Shown here: piece after piece, positions 45,954 to 54,971 of the stretch | How the letters are laid out: every line of letters begins with the position of its first letter | How positions within the stretch are numbered: position 1 is the first letter of the stretch | Assembly (NCBI RefSeq): GCF_016925675.1 | Contig: NZ_CP070506.1 | Coordinates: 246,501 to 310,500, forward strand | Reading direction: 5' to 3' | Length of the DNA stretch: 64,000 bases | DNA from: Pseudomonas hygromyciniae | Lineage (GTDB): Bacteria > Pseudomonadota > Gammaproteobacteria > Pseudomonadales > Pseudomonadaceae | The notes under the pieces: model-generated | Databases searched by the model: none | Seen by the model: the letters and a program-made list of their open reading frames with translations, nothing else | Told to the model about the DNA's origin: nothing | Position numbers and translations under genes: made by a program

Positions 45954-48299
45954 GGCGATTCTGGCCATGATCAGGCCATTGTCGCTGGCCGCTTCCAGGC
46001 GAATTGCCACGAACTTGGAGGTGGGCGTATGGCTACCATCCCCAGTGCTTTCCAGCGGCACCAATGGGTTGACCTCCGGGTAATAGGCCGCCGCCTGCCC
46101 TGCCGGAATATCGAATGCCAGCAAGGTAAAGCCCTTGACCCGCCGTTCACGGCCATCATCCCAGATCGATACGATATCGGCCTTCTGCCCCGGCTTGAAG
46201 CCCAGGCGGATGATGTCGGCTTCGTTGACGAACAGCACATCGCGCTGGCCCTTGACACCCCGATAGCGGTCATCCAGGCCATAGATAGTGGTGTTGTACT
46301 GATCGTGGGAACGCATGGACTGCATGATCAGGTCGGGCAACTGACCAGTGGCGCGGGTGCGTTCATGCACCAGGTCTTTGGGCAGGATGTTGGCGCGGAA
46401 GTTAGCGCGGCCTGACGGGGTATTCCAACGGCGGGCGCCGGCGCTGTTGCCCAGGTAGAAACCGCCTGGGTGCTGTACACGCTCGTTGAAGTCCTTGAAG
46501 CCGGGAATGGTATCGGCGATCAAGTCGCGAATGCGGCGGTAGTCGGCCACCAGCCAGTTCCAGTCCACCGGCTTGCTGCCCAGGGTGGCAGCGGCGATGC
46601 CGGCGAGAATGGCCGGCTCCGACTTCATCAGTTTCGACAGTGGCTGTAACTGGCCATTGGAGGCGTGCACCATGCTGAACGAGTCTTCGACCGTCACTGC
46701 TTGGGGGCCATCGGCCTGAATATCGATGTCGGTACGTCCCAGGCACGGCAGGATCAAGGCCTGTTTGCCGTGGGCCAGGTGGCTGCGATTGAGCTTGGTG
46801 CTGATCTGCACCGTCAGGTCGCAGTTGCTCAAGGCCTGGAAGGTGCGAGGGCTGTCGGGCGTGGCTTGTGCGAAGTTGCCGCCCAGGCCGATAAACACCT
46901 TGGCACGGCCTTCGAGCATGGCGTGGATCGCTTCGACCACGTTATGCCCGTTGTCGCGGGGCACTTTGAACTGGAAGCGACGCTCCAGGGCATCCAGGAA
47001 GGCCACTGGCGGCCGTTCGTTGATCCCCATGGTGCGATCGCCCTGCACGTTGCTGTGGCCGCGCACCGGGCAAAGGCCGGCGCCGGGGCGGCCGATGTTG
47101 CCGCGCAGCAGCATCAGGTTGGCGATTTCCTGGATGGTCGGCACCGAGTGCCGATGCTGGGTGATGCCCATCGCCCAGCACATGATCACGTTCTTGCCTT
47201 TGGCATACATGCGTGCCGCCTGCTCGATCTCCACCAGGCTCAGGCCGGACTGCTCGACGATTTCATCCCAAGAGGTGTCGTCGATCTTCGCCAGGTAATC
47301 CAGCACGTTGACCGTGTGTTCATTGAGGAAGTCGTGGTCGAACACAGCCTCCTTGCCTTCGGCCTGGGCCTGGCGCTCCCACAGCAGCAGGAACTTGGCC
47401 ATGCCGCGCAGGATGGCCATGTCGCCACCCAGTGCTGGTCGCAAGTACGCAGTGTTGGTTGGCTTGTCGCCGTTGGTGAGCATTTCCAGCGGGTGTTGCG
47501 GGTGCTGGAAACGTTCCAGGCCACGCTCTTTGAGCGGGTTGATACAGACCACCTGGGCGCCGCGCTTCACCGCTTCGCGCAGCGGTTCAAGCATGCGCGG
47601 GTGGTTGGTGCCGGGGTTCTGGCCCCAGACGAAAATCGCGTCGGCGTGTTCAAAGTCGTCAAACGTCACCGTGCCTTTACCCACGCCCACGCTTTGCGCC
47701 AGGGCCACGCCGCTGGCTTCGTGGCACATGTTCGAGCAATCCGGGAAGTTGTTGGTGCCGTAGGCGCGCACGAACAGTTGATACAGATACGCGGCCTCGT
47801 TGCTGGCGCGGCCCGAGGTGTAGAACTCGGCCATGTCCGGGCTTGGCAGGGCTTGCAGGTGCTTACCGATCAGGTCGAAGGCCGACTCCCAACTGATGGG
47901 CTTGTAGCGGTCGGTCTCGGCGTCATAGCTCATCGGCTCGGTCAGGCGGCCCTGGTATTCCAGCCAATAGTCGCTTTGCTCCAGCAGCGCGCTGACGCTG
48001 TGTTTGGCGAAGAACGCCGCATCCACCCGGCGCTTGGTGGCTTCCCAGTTGACTGCCTTGGCACCGTTCTCGCAGAACTTGACCATGCCGCTTTCCGGCG
48101 AGTCCCCCCAGGCGCAGCCGGGGCAGTCGAAGCCGCCGTTCTGGTTGGTCTTGAGCATCATGCGGATATTTTTCAGCGCGTTGTCGCTGGTCAGCCACGC
48201 CTGCGCCACGCTGATCAGTGCGCCCCAGCCGCCAGCCGGGCCTTTGTAGGGCTTGTAGCGCGGGGTCGGGGTTTGGTCGGCTTGGTGATGATTGCTCAT
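45951..48299 (-). CDS. FdhF/YdeP-family molybdopterin oxidoreductase
   Basis: About 782 residues from the ATG at 48299, which follows GGAG and overlaps fdhD by 4 bp (ATGA). It resembles formate-dehydrogenase-like bis-MGD enzymes of the YdeP type. Near the N-terminus is FDCPGCAWGDSPESGMVKFC, which may hold an iron-sulfur cluster, then MCHEASGVALAQSVGVGKGT and FVWGQNPGTNHPRM of the molybdopterin-binding domain. The C-terminal MGD domain includes LFVNEADIIRLGF. The electron donor and acceptor are unknown; relatives are linked to acid tolerance or formate oxidation. Encoded immediately after FdhD, which such enzymes need. Confidence 0.88.
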   Translation of the reverse strand: MSNHHQADQTPTPRYKPYKGPAGGWGALISVAQAWLTSDNALKNIRMMLKTNQNGGFDCPGCAWGDSPESGMVKFCENGAKAVNWEATKRRVDAAFFAKHSVSALLEQSDYWLEYQGRLTEPMSYDAETDRYKPISWESAFDLIGKHLQALPSPDMAEFYTSGRASNEAAYLYQLFVRAYGTNNFPDCSNMCHEASGVALAQSVGVGKGTVTFDDFEHADAIFVWGQNPGTNHPRMLEPLREAVKRGAQVVCINPLKERGLERFQHPQHPLEMLTNGDKPTNTAYLRPALGGDMAILRGMAKFLLLWERQAQAEGKEAVFDHDFLNEHTVNVLDYLAKIDDTSWDEIVEQSGLSLVEIEQAARMYAKGKNVIMCWAMGITQHRHSVPTIQEIANLMLLRGNIGRPGAGLCPVRGHSNVQGDRTMGINERPPVAFLDALERRFQFKVPRDNGHNVVEAIHAMLEGRAKVFIGLGGNFAQATPDSPRTFQALSNCDLTVQISTKLNRSHLAHGKQALILPCLGRTDIDIQADGPQAVTVEDSFSMVHASNGQLQPLSKLMKSEPAILAGIAAATLGSKPVDWNWLVADYRRIRDLIADTIPGFKDFNERVQHPGGFYLGNSAGARRWNTPSGRANFRANILPKDLVHERTRATGQLPDLIMQSMRSHDQYNTTIYGLDDRYRGVKGQRDVLFVNEADIIRLGFKPGQKADIVSIWDDGRERRVKGFTLLAFDIPAGQAAAYYPEVNPLVPLESTGDGSHTPTSKFVAIRLEAASDNGLIMARIA

Positions 48300-49135
48300 G
48301 GCTGATACTCCATCGCAGGGCTGTAGACCCGCGGCGCGCTTTTTTGCGGCAGGTGGATAAGATTGAGGTTGTGCCGGCGCGCCCATTGCAGGGCCAGGCC
48401 GGTGGGCGACGACAGGCTGACCAGGGTCTGGATGCCCGCGCGCAGGACTTTCTGGATCAGTTCGAGGCTGCAACGGCTTGTGACAATTGCCACGCCGCCT
48501 GTAGTCGGGATGCGCTGACGGACCAAGGCACCGATCAGTTTGTCCAGGGCGTTATGCCGGCCGATATCTTCGCGGCCCAGCAGCAGTTCACCCTGGTTAT
48601 TCATAAACACCGCCGCATGCACCGCGCCGCTGTATTGGCCCAATGGCTGAAAGGCGCTGATGCGCTGGCGCAAGCCCTCCAGCCACGCGGCAGGCGGCAA
48701 TGGTGCGCCCGGCAACACCTTGAGGTCCGGCAGCGCTTGCTCCAGCGCTTCCACTCCGCACAGGCCGCAGCCGCTGGTGCCAGCCAGTTGCCGGCGTTGT
48801 TGCTTGAGGTTCCAGAAGGCGCGGCTGGAGATCTGCACCTGGGCGTACTGGGCCGAGCCTGTGCCGCTCAATTGCAGGTCATAGATATCGCTGATGTCGC
48901 TGATGATGCCGCTGCCCAGGCTGAAGCCGACGATAAAGTCTTCAAGATCGGTGGGCGTCACCAGCATCACGGCCTGGCTGATGTCGTTATAGGCAATCGC
49001 CAACGCGACTTCCTCGGCCAGCGCGGTGCTGGTCGATTGCGTGTGGTCGAGGTTGCAATACTGATAACTCTGGCTGGCGGCGGGCGCGGGCGTTGTCAGG
49101 GCGGGCGCCGCGCATGCTGGGCGCTGGGCGTTCAT
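48296..49135 (-). CDS. fdhD: FdhD, sulfurtransferase for formate dehydrogenase maturation
   Basis: A 279-residue cytoplasmic protein with the two-cysteine motif SGCGLCGVEAL (about residues 140-150), which relays sulfur from IscS to the molybdenum cofactor. It also has LGREDIGRHNALDKLIG near residues 200-215. First gene of an fdhD-molybdoenzyme pair with a 4-bp overlap. The N-terminus begins with a proline- and alanine-rich extension of about 20 residues that may not be translated as annotated. Confidence 0.92.
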   Translation of the reverse strand: MNAQRPACAAPALTTPAPAASQSYQYCNLDHTQSTSTALAEEVALAIAYNDISQAVMLVTPTDLEDFIVGFSLGSGIISDISDIYDLQLSGTGSAQYAQVQISSRAFWNLKQQRRQLAGTSGCGLCGVEALEQALPDLKVLPGAPLPPAAWLEGLRQRISAFQPLGQYSGAVHAAVFMNNQGELLLGREDIGRHNALDKLIGALVRQRIPTTGGVAIVTSRCSLELIQKVLRAGIQTLVSLSSPTGLALQWARRHNLNLIHLPQKSAPRVYSPAMEYQP

Positions 49136-49250
49136 GAAGTCTAGTCACCGGCGAAGTGTTCAGAGTGAAGACTAGGCGCGACAAAGGGTCGCGTCTAATC
49201 GTCAGTACTGATCTTGCGATAGATGACGTCGATCAAGGTTCCAGTAGCGA

Positions 49251-50120
49251 TTACTGATAAAGCGCGAAGCACGCCTCGGCCAGCGCCGAACGCGGCGCGC
49301 TGCGGCGCATGATCAGCCCTAGCTTGGCCAGGGTTTGCGCGTTTTCGATGGGTTGCAGGCGCAGGTGCTCGGTCAGGGCGTCGAGGCCACCGTCCAGGGG
49401 CATTACCGCACAACACAGGCCGCCGTGCACCGCCTGCAGCAACTGATGGACGGCATCGGTTTGCAGCAAGGGTTGGGGGGTCAGGCCGCGGCTGTGGAAG
49501 TTGTGGTCGATGGATTGGCGAAAGTGCATGCCGCTGGTAAGCATGCCCAAGGGCAGTTCGATCAGCGCCTCCCAGCTCAGGGGCTTTTCGCCGAAGCTGA
49601 AGAACCGTTGGTCGTACAGCAGGCCCATACGGGTTTCTTCCAGGGCCAGGGAGTCAAAGCGCTCGGCGTCCAGGCGCTCGAGGTAGGACACGCCCAGGTC
49701 CAGGCGATTGCTCGCCAGTTGTTCGAGGATCTGCTCGGAGCTCAGGGCCGATAGCTCAAAGCGCAGGCTGGGGTGCTGCTTGTGCAACGCTTGCATCAAG
49801 GCCAGCGGATCGAAGCTCGACAGCGGCACCACCCCCAAGCGCAATGTCCCCACCAGGTTGCCACGGCAGGCGGCCGCTTCGGCCTGCAGGCCGTCATAAG
49901 CTGCCAGCACCGTACGCGCCCAGGCCAACACCCGCTCGCCGGGGGCGGTAAAGCCCTCGAAACGCTGGCCGCGATTGACCAGCGGCAGCTCCAGCTCTTC
50001 TTCCAGGCTGCGCAGGCGCATCGACAGGGTCGGCTGGGTAATGTGGCAGCGCGCGGCGGCCTGGCCGAAGTGACGGGTTTCGTCGAGGGCGATGAGGAAT
50101 TTCAGCTGTTTGATGTCCAT
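49251..50120 (-). CDS. LysR-family transcriptional regulator
   Basis: A 289-residue regulator with an N-terminal winged helix-turn-helix (FGQAAARCHITQPTLSMRLR, about residues 18-37) and a periplasmic-binding-like effector domain (about 90-289). It is on the same strand as fdhD, 115 bp upstream, so it may control the fdhD-molybdoenzyme genes. From memory the order LysM protein / LysR regulator / fdhD / oxidoreductase is found in P. aeruginosa (PA5178-PA5181). The ligand is unknown. Confidence 0.85.
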   Translation of the reverse strand: MDIKQLKFLIALDETRHFGQAAARCHITQPTLSMRLRSLEEELELPLVNRGQRFEGFTAPGERVLAWARTVLAAYDGLQAEAAACRGNLVGTLRLGVVPLSSFDPLALMQALHKQHPSLRFELSALSSEQILEQLASNRLDLGVSYLERLDAERFDSLALEETRMGLLYDQRFFSFGEKPLSWEALIELPLGMLTSGMHFRQSIDHNFHSRGLTPQPLLQTDAVHQLLQAVHGGLCCAVMPLDGGLDALTEHLRLQPIENAQTLAKLGLIMRRSAPRSALAEACFALYQ

Positions 50121-50255
50121 CTTCGCTCCGGGGCTCTTATTCCAATGGCGGGGGGATTCTAGCGCGTTTGCGTCATTGGTCGGACTGGAACCAAGGTCTG
50201 TAAGACTGGTCTAGTCTTTGGCATCTGGAAACCCAATCCCAAGGAGAGCGCACGT

Positions 50256-50696
50256 ATGAGTATTTTTAGTTTTGTTAAGGAAGCAGGCGAAAAGCTGATT
50301 GATCTGTTGACGCCGGGTAATGCGAACGCGAGTGATGAACTGAAGAAGCACATTGAAGCCGTCGGGCTGGGCAATCCGAATGTGACGGCTACTGTTGATG
50401 GTGACAAAGTCACGATCACCGGTGAGGTTTCCAGCCAGGAAGAGAAGGAAAAAATTCTGCTGGCCGCAGGTAACATCGCAGGCGTCGCCAGTGTGGAGGA
50501 TAAGATTACCGTCACCGGGCCTGCTGTGGCCGCAGCTCGCTTTGTTGTCGTGAAAAAGGGCGACACCCTGAGCGCGATCTCTCTGGCCGTCTATGGCAAC
50601 GCCAATCAGTACAACAAAATCTTTGAGGCCAACAAGCCAATGCTCAAGGATGTGAACAAAATCTACCCAGGGCAGACACTGCGTATTCCTGAGTAA
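50256..50696 (+). CDS. BON/LysM protein, Kbp (YgaU) family
   Basis: A 146-residue protein with AAGGAG upstream of the ATG. Residues about 24-88 form a BON domain (VTATVDGDKVTITGEVSSQE) and 95-145 a LysM domain (RFVVVKKGDTLSAISLAVYG). No signal peptide is present. The E. coli homologue is a cytoplasmic potassium-binding protein induced by osmotic stress. Divergent from the LysR gene. Confidence 0.88.
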   Translation: MSIFSFVKEAGEKLIDLLTPGNANASDELKKHIEAVGLGNPNVTATVDGDKVTITGEVSSQEEKEKILLAAGNIAGVASVEDKITVTGPAVAAARFVVVKKGDTLSAISLAVYGNANQYNKIFEANKPMLKDVNKIYPGQTLRIPE

Positions 50697-50707
50697 GCTT
50701 GTCCCCT

Positions 50708-50807
50708 TGTAGGAGCGAGCTTGCTCGCGAAGGTCGTTAACGATAACGCGGACATCCTGAATGAAAGCGCCGTCCAGACGTTTTTCGCGAGCAAGCTCGC
50801 TACTACA
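50708..50807. repeat. REPIN overlapping the yrfG stop codon
   Basis: Inverted REP pair (TGTAGGAGCGAGCTTGCTCG arms; the right outer end has mutated to TGTAGTAGCG). Its spacer GTTAACGATAACGC is the reverse orientation of the one at 10349-10448. The last arm provides the TAG that ends yrfG. Confidence 0.92.
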
Positions 50808-51471
50808 ACGATAATTCTAAAATCAATTCCCGGTAATCCTCGACCGCATCGAACTCCGCCGTATCCTTCGGCCCTTTGCGGCTGTCCGGCTCCTTGACCG
50901 CCAACAAATGCCCCACGCCAAAATCCCGCGCACTGCGCAGAATCGGCAACGTATCGTCGATAAACAGGCTGCGCGCCGGGTCAAAATCGATATCTGCCTG
51001 CAACGCGTCCCAGAACTGCGGGTTTTCCTTGGCAAAACCATAGTCGTGGGAGCTGATCAGTCGCTCGAAATACGGCGCCAACTCGATGCGTTCCAGCTTC
51101 AAAGACAGCGAGTCGCGGTGGGCATTGGTGATCAGGATCACGCGCTTTCCGGCCTTTTTGATCGCCGCCAGAAAGGTATCGGCGTCCGGGCGCAGGGCGA
51201 TCAAGTGGGCGGTTTCCAGCTTGAGTTCGCGCACCGGAATCTTCAGTTCGGCGCTCCAGAAATCCAGGCAATACCATTGCAACTGGCCGGCGTTACGCTC
51301 GAACAGCGGTTGCAACTCCATCTCGGCCATGGCCAGGCTTACCCCGTGCAGTTCGGCATAGCGCCGGGGCAGGTGTTCCATCCAGAAGTGGTTGTCGAAA
51401 TGCAGGTCGAGCAAGGTGCCGTCCATGTCCAGCAGGACGGTATCGATATCGGACCAGGGCAGTGGCGGCAT
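50803..51471 (-). CDS. yrfG: GMP/IMP nucleotidase, HAD family
   Basis: A 222-residue HAD phosphatase with motif I LLDMDGTLLDLHFDNHFWME (nucleophile and acid DxD), motif II ILITNAHRD, lysine/motif III FAKENPQFW and motif IV SLFIDDTLPILRSA. It dephosphorylates purine nucleotides such as GMP and IMP, as in the E. coli enzyme. The last residue and stop codon coincide with a REPIN end. Divergent from nudE. Confidence 0.88.
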   Translation of the reverse strand: MPPLPWSDIDTVLLDMDGTLLDLHFDNHFWMEHLPRRYAELHGVSLAMAEMELQPLFERNAGQLQWYCLDFWSAELKIPVRELKLETAHLIALRPDADTFLAAIKKAGKRVILITNAHRDSLSLKLERIELAPYFERLISSHDYGFAKENPQFWDALQADIDFDPARSLFIDDTLPILRSARDFGVGHLLAVKEPDSRKGPKDTAEFDAVEDYRELILELSL

Positions 51472-51562
51472 GGTGGGTTCTCAAGCAGGTAAGTAAATAT
51501 ATCCGACACAGACAATCGGAAAAGCCACGGTATAGTAACCCGATCACGCCAAGGAGCCGTTT

Positions 51563-52129
51563 ATGCGCCAGAAACCCACCGTCCTCGCCCGCGAAATTGT
51601 CGCCAGTAGTCGTTTGTTCCGCGTGGAGGAAGTGCAACTGCGCTTTTCCAATGGCGTTGAACGGACCTACGAGCGCCTGGTGGGCCGTGGTGCAGGGTAT
51701 GGCGCGGTAATGATCGTGGCGATGATCGACGCGGACCACGCGCTGCTGGTGGAAGAATACTGCGGCGGCACGGATGAGTATGAACTGTCCTTGCCCAAGG
51801 GCCTGATCGAGCCGGGCGAGGACGTGCTGGCGGCGGCAGACCGTGAGCTCAAGGAAGAGGCGGGCTATGGCGCACGGCAGTTGGAACACTTGACCGAACT
51901 GTCCCTGTCCCCCGGCTATATGAGCCAGAAAATCCAGGTGGTGCTGGCCACCGATTTGTACGAAGAGCGCCTGGAGGGCGACGAGCCCGAGCCTATGCGC
52001 GTGGACCGGGTCAACCTGCGCGAGCTTGCACAACTGGCGCAGAACGTGCAGTTCAGCGAAGGCCGCGCCCTGGCCGCGTTGTACCTGGTGCGTGACCTGT
52101 TGACCCAGCGCGGAGCCTACCAGCCATGA
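51563..52129 (+). CDS. nudE: ADP compounds hydrolase NudE
   Basis: A 188-residue Nudix hydrolase. The Nudix box is GLIEPGEDVLAAADRELKEE with the essential RELKEEAG glutamates. It cleaves ADP-ribose, Ap3A and NADH-type compounds. SD AAGGAG precedes the ATG. It overlaps cysQ by 4 bp, a pairing common in pseudomonads and tied to nucleotide recycling. Confidence 0.92.
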   Translation: MRQKPTVLAREIVASSRLFRVEEVQLRFSNGVERTYERLVGRGAGYGAVMIVAMIDADHALLVEEYCGGTDEYELSLPKGLIEPGEDVLAAADRELKEEAGYGARQLEHLTELSLSPGYMSQKIQVVLATDLYEERLEGDEPEPMRVDRVNLRELAQLAQNVQFSEGRALAALYLVRDLLTQRGAYQP

Positions 52130-52962
52130 GCGAGTTGTTCCTCGGCCACCCCTACATTGCCCCGGTGATTGAACTGGCCCGCCAGGCCGGCGAGGCGATC
52201 CTGCCGTATTGGCGCGCCGATGTGGCCGTGACGGCCAAGAAGGATGATTCGCCGGTCACCGCCGCCGACCTGGCCGCCCATCATCTGATTCTCGACGGTC
52301 TCACCAAGCTGGACTCGAGCATCCCGGTGCTGTCGGAAGAAGACGCCGATATCGACCAGAGCGTGCGTGCCGGTTGGCAGCGCTGGTGGCTGGTAGACCC
52401 ACTGGATGGCACCAAGGAATTTATCAGTGGCAGTGAAGAATTTACCGTCAACATCGCCTTGATCGAACAGGGGCGGGTGGTGTTTGGTGTGGTGTCGATG
52501 CCCACCAGTGGCCGCTGCTACTTCGGTGGCGCCGGCCTTGGAGCGTGGCGTTCCGACGTGAATGCTGCGCCCCGGCCGATCCAGGTGCGCCAGAAGCCCG
52601 CCGTTGGCGAGGCGTTCACCGTAGTCGCCAGCCGTCGCCATACCAGCCCCGAACAAGAGCGCTTGCTCGACGGATTGAGTGAAGGGCTGGGGGAGTTGAA
52701 ACTGGCCAATATCGGCAGTTCCTTGAAGTTTTGCCTGTTGGCCGAAGGCAGCGCCGATTGCTATCCGCGCCTGGCGCCGACGTCGCAGTGGGACACCGCT
52801 GCCGCCCAGGGCGTGCTGGAGGGTGCTGGCGGCCAAGTGCTTGAGTTGAATGGCCAGCCGTTCAGCTACCCGGCGCGGGCGTCGCTGTTGAACCCGTTCT
52901 TCCTGGCTTTGCCGGCCAAGGCCGCCTGGCGCGAGCGGTTGCTGGCCCTGGCAAGGTCATAA
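52126..52962 (+). CDS. cysQ: 3'(2'),5'-bisphosphate nucleotidase
   Basis: A 278-residue inositol-monophosphatase-fold enzyme with metal-binding motifs LSEEDAD, WLVDPLDGTKEF and a C-terminal WDTAAAQGVLEGAGGQ. It hydrolyses 3'-phosphoadenosine 5'-phosphate, a by-product of sulfate assimilation, so it controls sulfite formation. It overlaps nudE by 4 bp (ATGA). The gene ends 17 bp before a REPIN. Confidence 0.94.
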   Translation: MSELFLGHPYIAPVIELARQAGEAILPYWRADVAVTAKKDDSPVTAADLAAHHLILDGLTKLDSSIPVLSEEDADIDQSVRAGWQRWWLVDPLDGTKEFISGSEEFTVNIALIEQGRVVFGVVSMPTSGRCYFGGAGLGAWRSDVNAAPRPIQVRQKPAVGEAFTVVASRRHTSPEQERLLDGLSEGLGELKLANIGSSLKFCLLAEGSADCYPRLAPTSQWDTAAAQGVLEGAGGQVLELNGQPFSYPARASLLNPFFLALPAKAAWRERLLALARS

Positions 52963-52979
52963 ACCGCCGCGACCAAAAA

Positions 52980-53069
52980 TGTGGGAGCGGGCTTGCTCGC
53001 GAAAGCGGTGTATCAGCCAATACAAGTGCTGACTGATACACCGCTTTCGCGAGCAAGCCCGCTCCCACA
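52980..53069. repeat. REPIN (TGTGGGAGCGGGC type)
   Basis: Inverted REP pair between cysQ and the convergent thioesterase gene. Its spacer AAGTGCTGACTGATACACCG is shared with the copy at 26204-26293, indicating recent common origin. Confidence 0.92.
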
Positions 53070-53106
53070 TAACCCCTGTGCCCACAGTGGTTATGTGTTG
53101 CAGGGT

Positions 53107-53562
53107 TTAGCGGTGCAGGACGTACTGCCCGGTAAACACCACTGCCCGCTCTTCACTGCCCTCATTCACTATCCATGTCTGCAACGCCAGCCGTGCCCGG
53201 CCATGGCGCTTGTAGGTCGTCACAAAGCGCTTCCACACCTTGTCTTCCGGCGCCTGGCAAATCGCCGTGGCGTCTTGGGTGACAGGCAATGGGTAGCTGA
53301 TCTGCCCTTCCTGGATCACGATATGCCCGTCTTCGATCCCTTCCTCCCGCAATTGCAGGTGCAGCCAGCCCCAACCTGCGAGTACGGCGCCGCAGTACAA
53401 GCTGCCGCCAAACATGGTGCTCTTGTGATTGATATTGGCTTGCAAGGGTAAGTGCAGGCGCAGTTGCCGGTCCTGCCAGTCGAGCACCTTGAGGCCCATC
53501 TCCCGGGTGAGGGGGATGTCATGGTGCAGAATGGATTCCAGGTAACGGCTATCGCGGCTCAT
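53107..53562 (-). CDS. YiiD-type hotdog thioesterase
   Basis: 151 residues from the ATG at 53562, preceded by AAGAGA; the longer reading frame (to 53592) would overlap the regulator gene. It is a hotdog-fold protein with the core NINHKSTMFGGSLYCGAVLA, the pattern of the YiiD C-terminal thioesterase domain. It probably hydrolyses a fatty or aromatic acyl thioester. It follows dctD on the same strand, so it may be read with it. Confidence 0.78.
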   Translation of the reverse strand: MSRDSRYLESILHHDIPLTREMGLKVLDWQDRQLRLHLPLQANINHKSTMFGGSLYCGAVLAGWGWLHLQLREEGIEDGHIVIQEGQISYPLPVTQDATAICQAPEDKVWKRFVTTYKRHGRARLALQTWIVNEGSEERAVVFTGQYVLHR

Positions 53563-53588
53563 GGCGGTCTCTTGGCGGGGGGGAAAGG

Positions 53589-54971
53589 TCATTCGTCATC
53601 GGCATGGGCGTTGCCGCTGTCGGCAAAGCTCAGCCCATGCTTGCGCAACTTGTCATGCAAGGTCTTGCGTGGCACTCCGAGGGCTTCGGCCAGGCTGCGC
53701 ACGGAGCTGTGGGGGCGACCGAGTTCGGCGGCGATCAAGGCTTTTTCAAAGTGCTCGACTTGCTCGCTCAAGCCACCGGTAGACATCGGTACGCCGGGCG
53801 CCGGGCCGTCGGGCGTGCTGTCCAGGGCCAGTTCCAGGCCGAGGGCGAAGCGTTCGGCGACGTTTTGCAGCTCCCGCACGTTGCCTGGCCAGTTATGGCG
53901 CAACAGCATTGCCCGTTGGCCGGGCTGCAACTCATGCAGTGGCAGGCCGTGGCGGCTACTGGCCTCGTCGGCGAAGTGCTGGAACAGCATCAAGGCATCT
54001 TCGCCACGCTCACGCAGGGGCGGAATGCGCAACGGCGCGACGTTCAGGCGGTAGTACAAGTCCGCACGGAAGCGCCCCTGGTCGGCGGACTGGCGCAGGT
54101 CTTCCTTGGTGGCGGCGATGATGCGGATATCCAGCGGGATCTGCTGATTACCCCCCAGGCGCTCGACCACGCGCTCTTGCAGCAGGCGCAGCAGCTTGAC
54201 CTGTACATCCAAACTCATGCTTTCGATTTCATCGAGGAACAACGTGCCGCCGTTGGCAAACTCGAACTTGCCGATCCGCCGCTTCTGCGCCCCGGTAAAC
54301 GCCCCCGGCTCATGGCCGAACAGTTCGCTTTCGACCACGGATTCGGCCAGCGCCCCGGCGTTGATGGCAACGAAGGGCCCGGTGCGGCGGTTCGACAGGT
54401 CGTGCAGGGCGCGCGCTACCACTTCCTTGCCGGCGCCGGTTTCACCGAGGATCAGCACATCGGCGCGGGTCGCCGCCAGCGCGCCAATCTGCTCGCGCAG
54501 GCGCAGCATCGGCGCCGACTGGCCCACCAGGCGGGTGCTCAGTTGCTGGCGATCACTCAGGGCCAGGCGCAGGCTACGGTTGTCCAGCACCAGTCGGCGC
54601 AGGCTCAGGGCGCGGCGCACGCTGTCGAGCAGGGCGTCGCTGGCAAAGGGCTTTTCGAGGAAATCATAGGCACCAGCGCGCATCGCCTGTACGGCCAGAG
54701 GCACATCGCCGTGGCCGGTGATCAGTAGCACCGGCAACTCCGAGTCCTGGCCGTGCAGTTCGGCGAGCAGCTCCATGCCGTCCATGCCGGGCATGCGAAT
54801 GTCGCTGACCACCACCCCCGGCCAGTCACGTGACAGCTGCGCCGTGAGGCCGGTGGCTTCGCCAAGGGGCAGGACTTTCAGCCCGGCCAGGTCCAGGGTC
54901 TGGCACAGGGCCTGACGCAGGTGCGGATCGTCGTCGATCAACACCACCTGAATCTGGTTATCGATACTCAT
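53589..54971 (-). CDS. dctD: Sigma-54-dependent response regulator DctD
   Basis: A 460-residue NtrC-class activator: receiver domain with the phospho-acceptor in VVVSDIRMPGMDG, AAA+ ATPase with Walker A LGETGAGKEVVARAL, sigma-54-contact GAFTGAQ and Walker B GGTLFLDEIES, and a Fis-type helix-turn-helix (SSVRSLAEALGVPRKTLHDK). In pseudomonads DctD activates dctA or dctPQM for C4-dicarboxylate uptake with its partner DctB, encoded upstream with a 4-bp overlap. No dctA, dctP, dctQ or dctM lies in the window. Confidence 0.93.
   Translation of the reverse strand: MSIDNQIQVVLIDDDPHLRQALCQTLDLAGLKVLPLGEATGLTAQLSRDWPGVVVSDIRMPGMDGMELLAELHGQDSELPVLLITGHGDVPLAVQAMRAGAYDFLEKPFASDALLDSVRRALSLRRLVLDNRSLRLALSDRQQLSTRLVGQSAPMLRLREQIGALAATRADVLILGETGAGKEVVARALHDLSNRRTGPFVAINAGALAESVVESELFGHEPGAFTGAQKRRIGKFEFANGGTLFLDEIESMSLDVQVKLLRLLQERVVERLGGNQQIPLDIRIIAATKEDLRQSADQGRFRADLYYRLNVAPLRIPPLRERGEDALMLFQHFADEASSRHGLPLHELQPGQRAMLLRHNWPGNVRELQNVAERFALGLELALDSTPDGPAPGVPMSTGGLSEQVEHFEKALIAAELGRPHSSVRSLAEALGVPRKTLHDKLRKHGLSFADSGNAHADDE

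Noticed and set aside
46665..48305. A 546-codon + strand frame opposite the molybdoenzyme
   Set aside because: Mirror of GC-biased codons of the real - strand gene; no family similarity.
10349..53069. Regularly recurring palindromes considered as CRISPR repeats
   Set aside because: Copies are kilobases apart with inverted arms and no unique spacers or cas genes; they are REP/REPIN elements.
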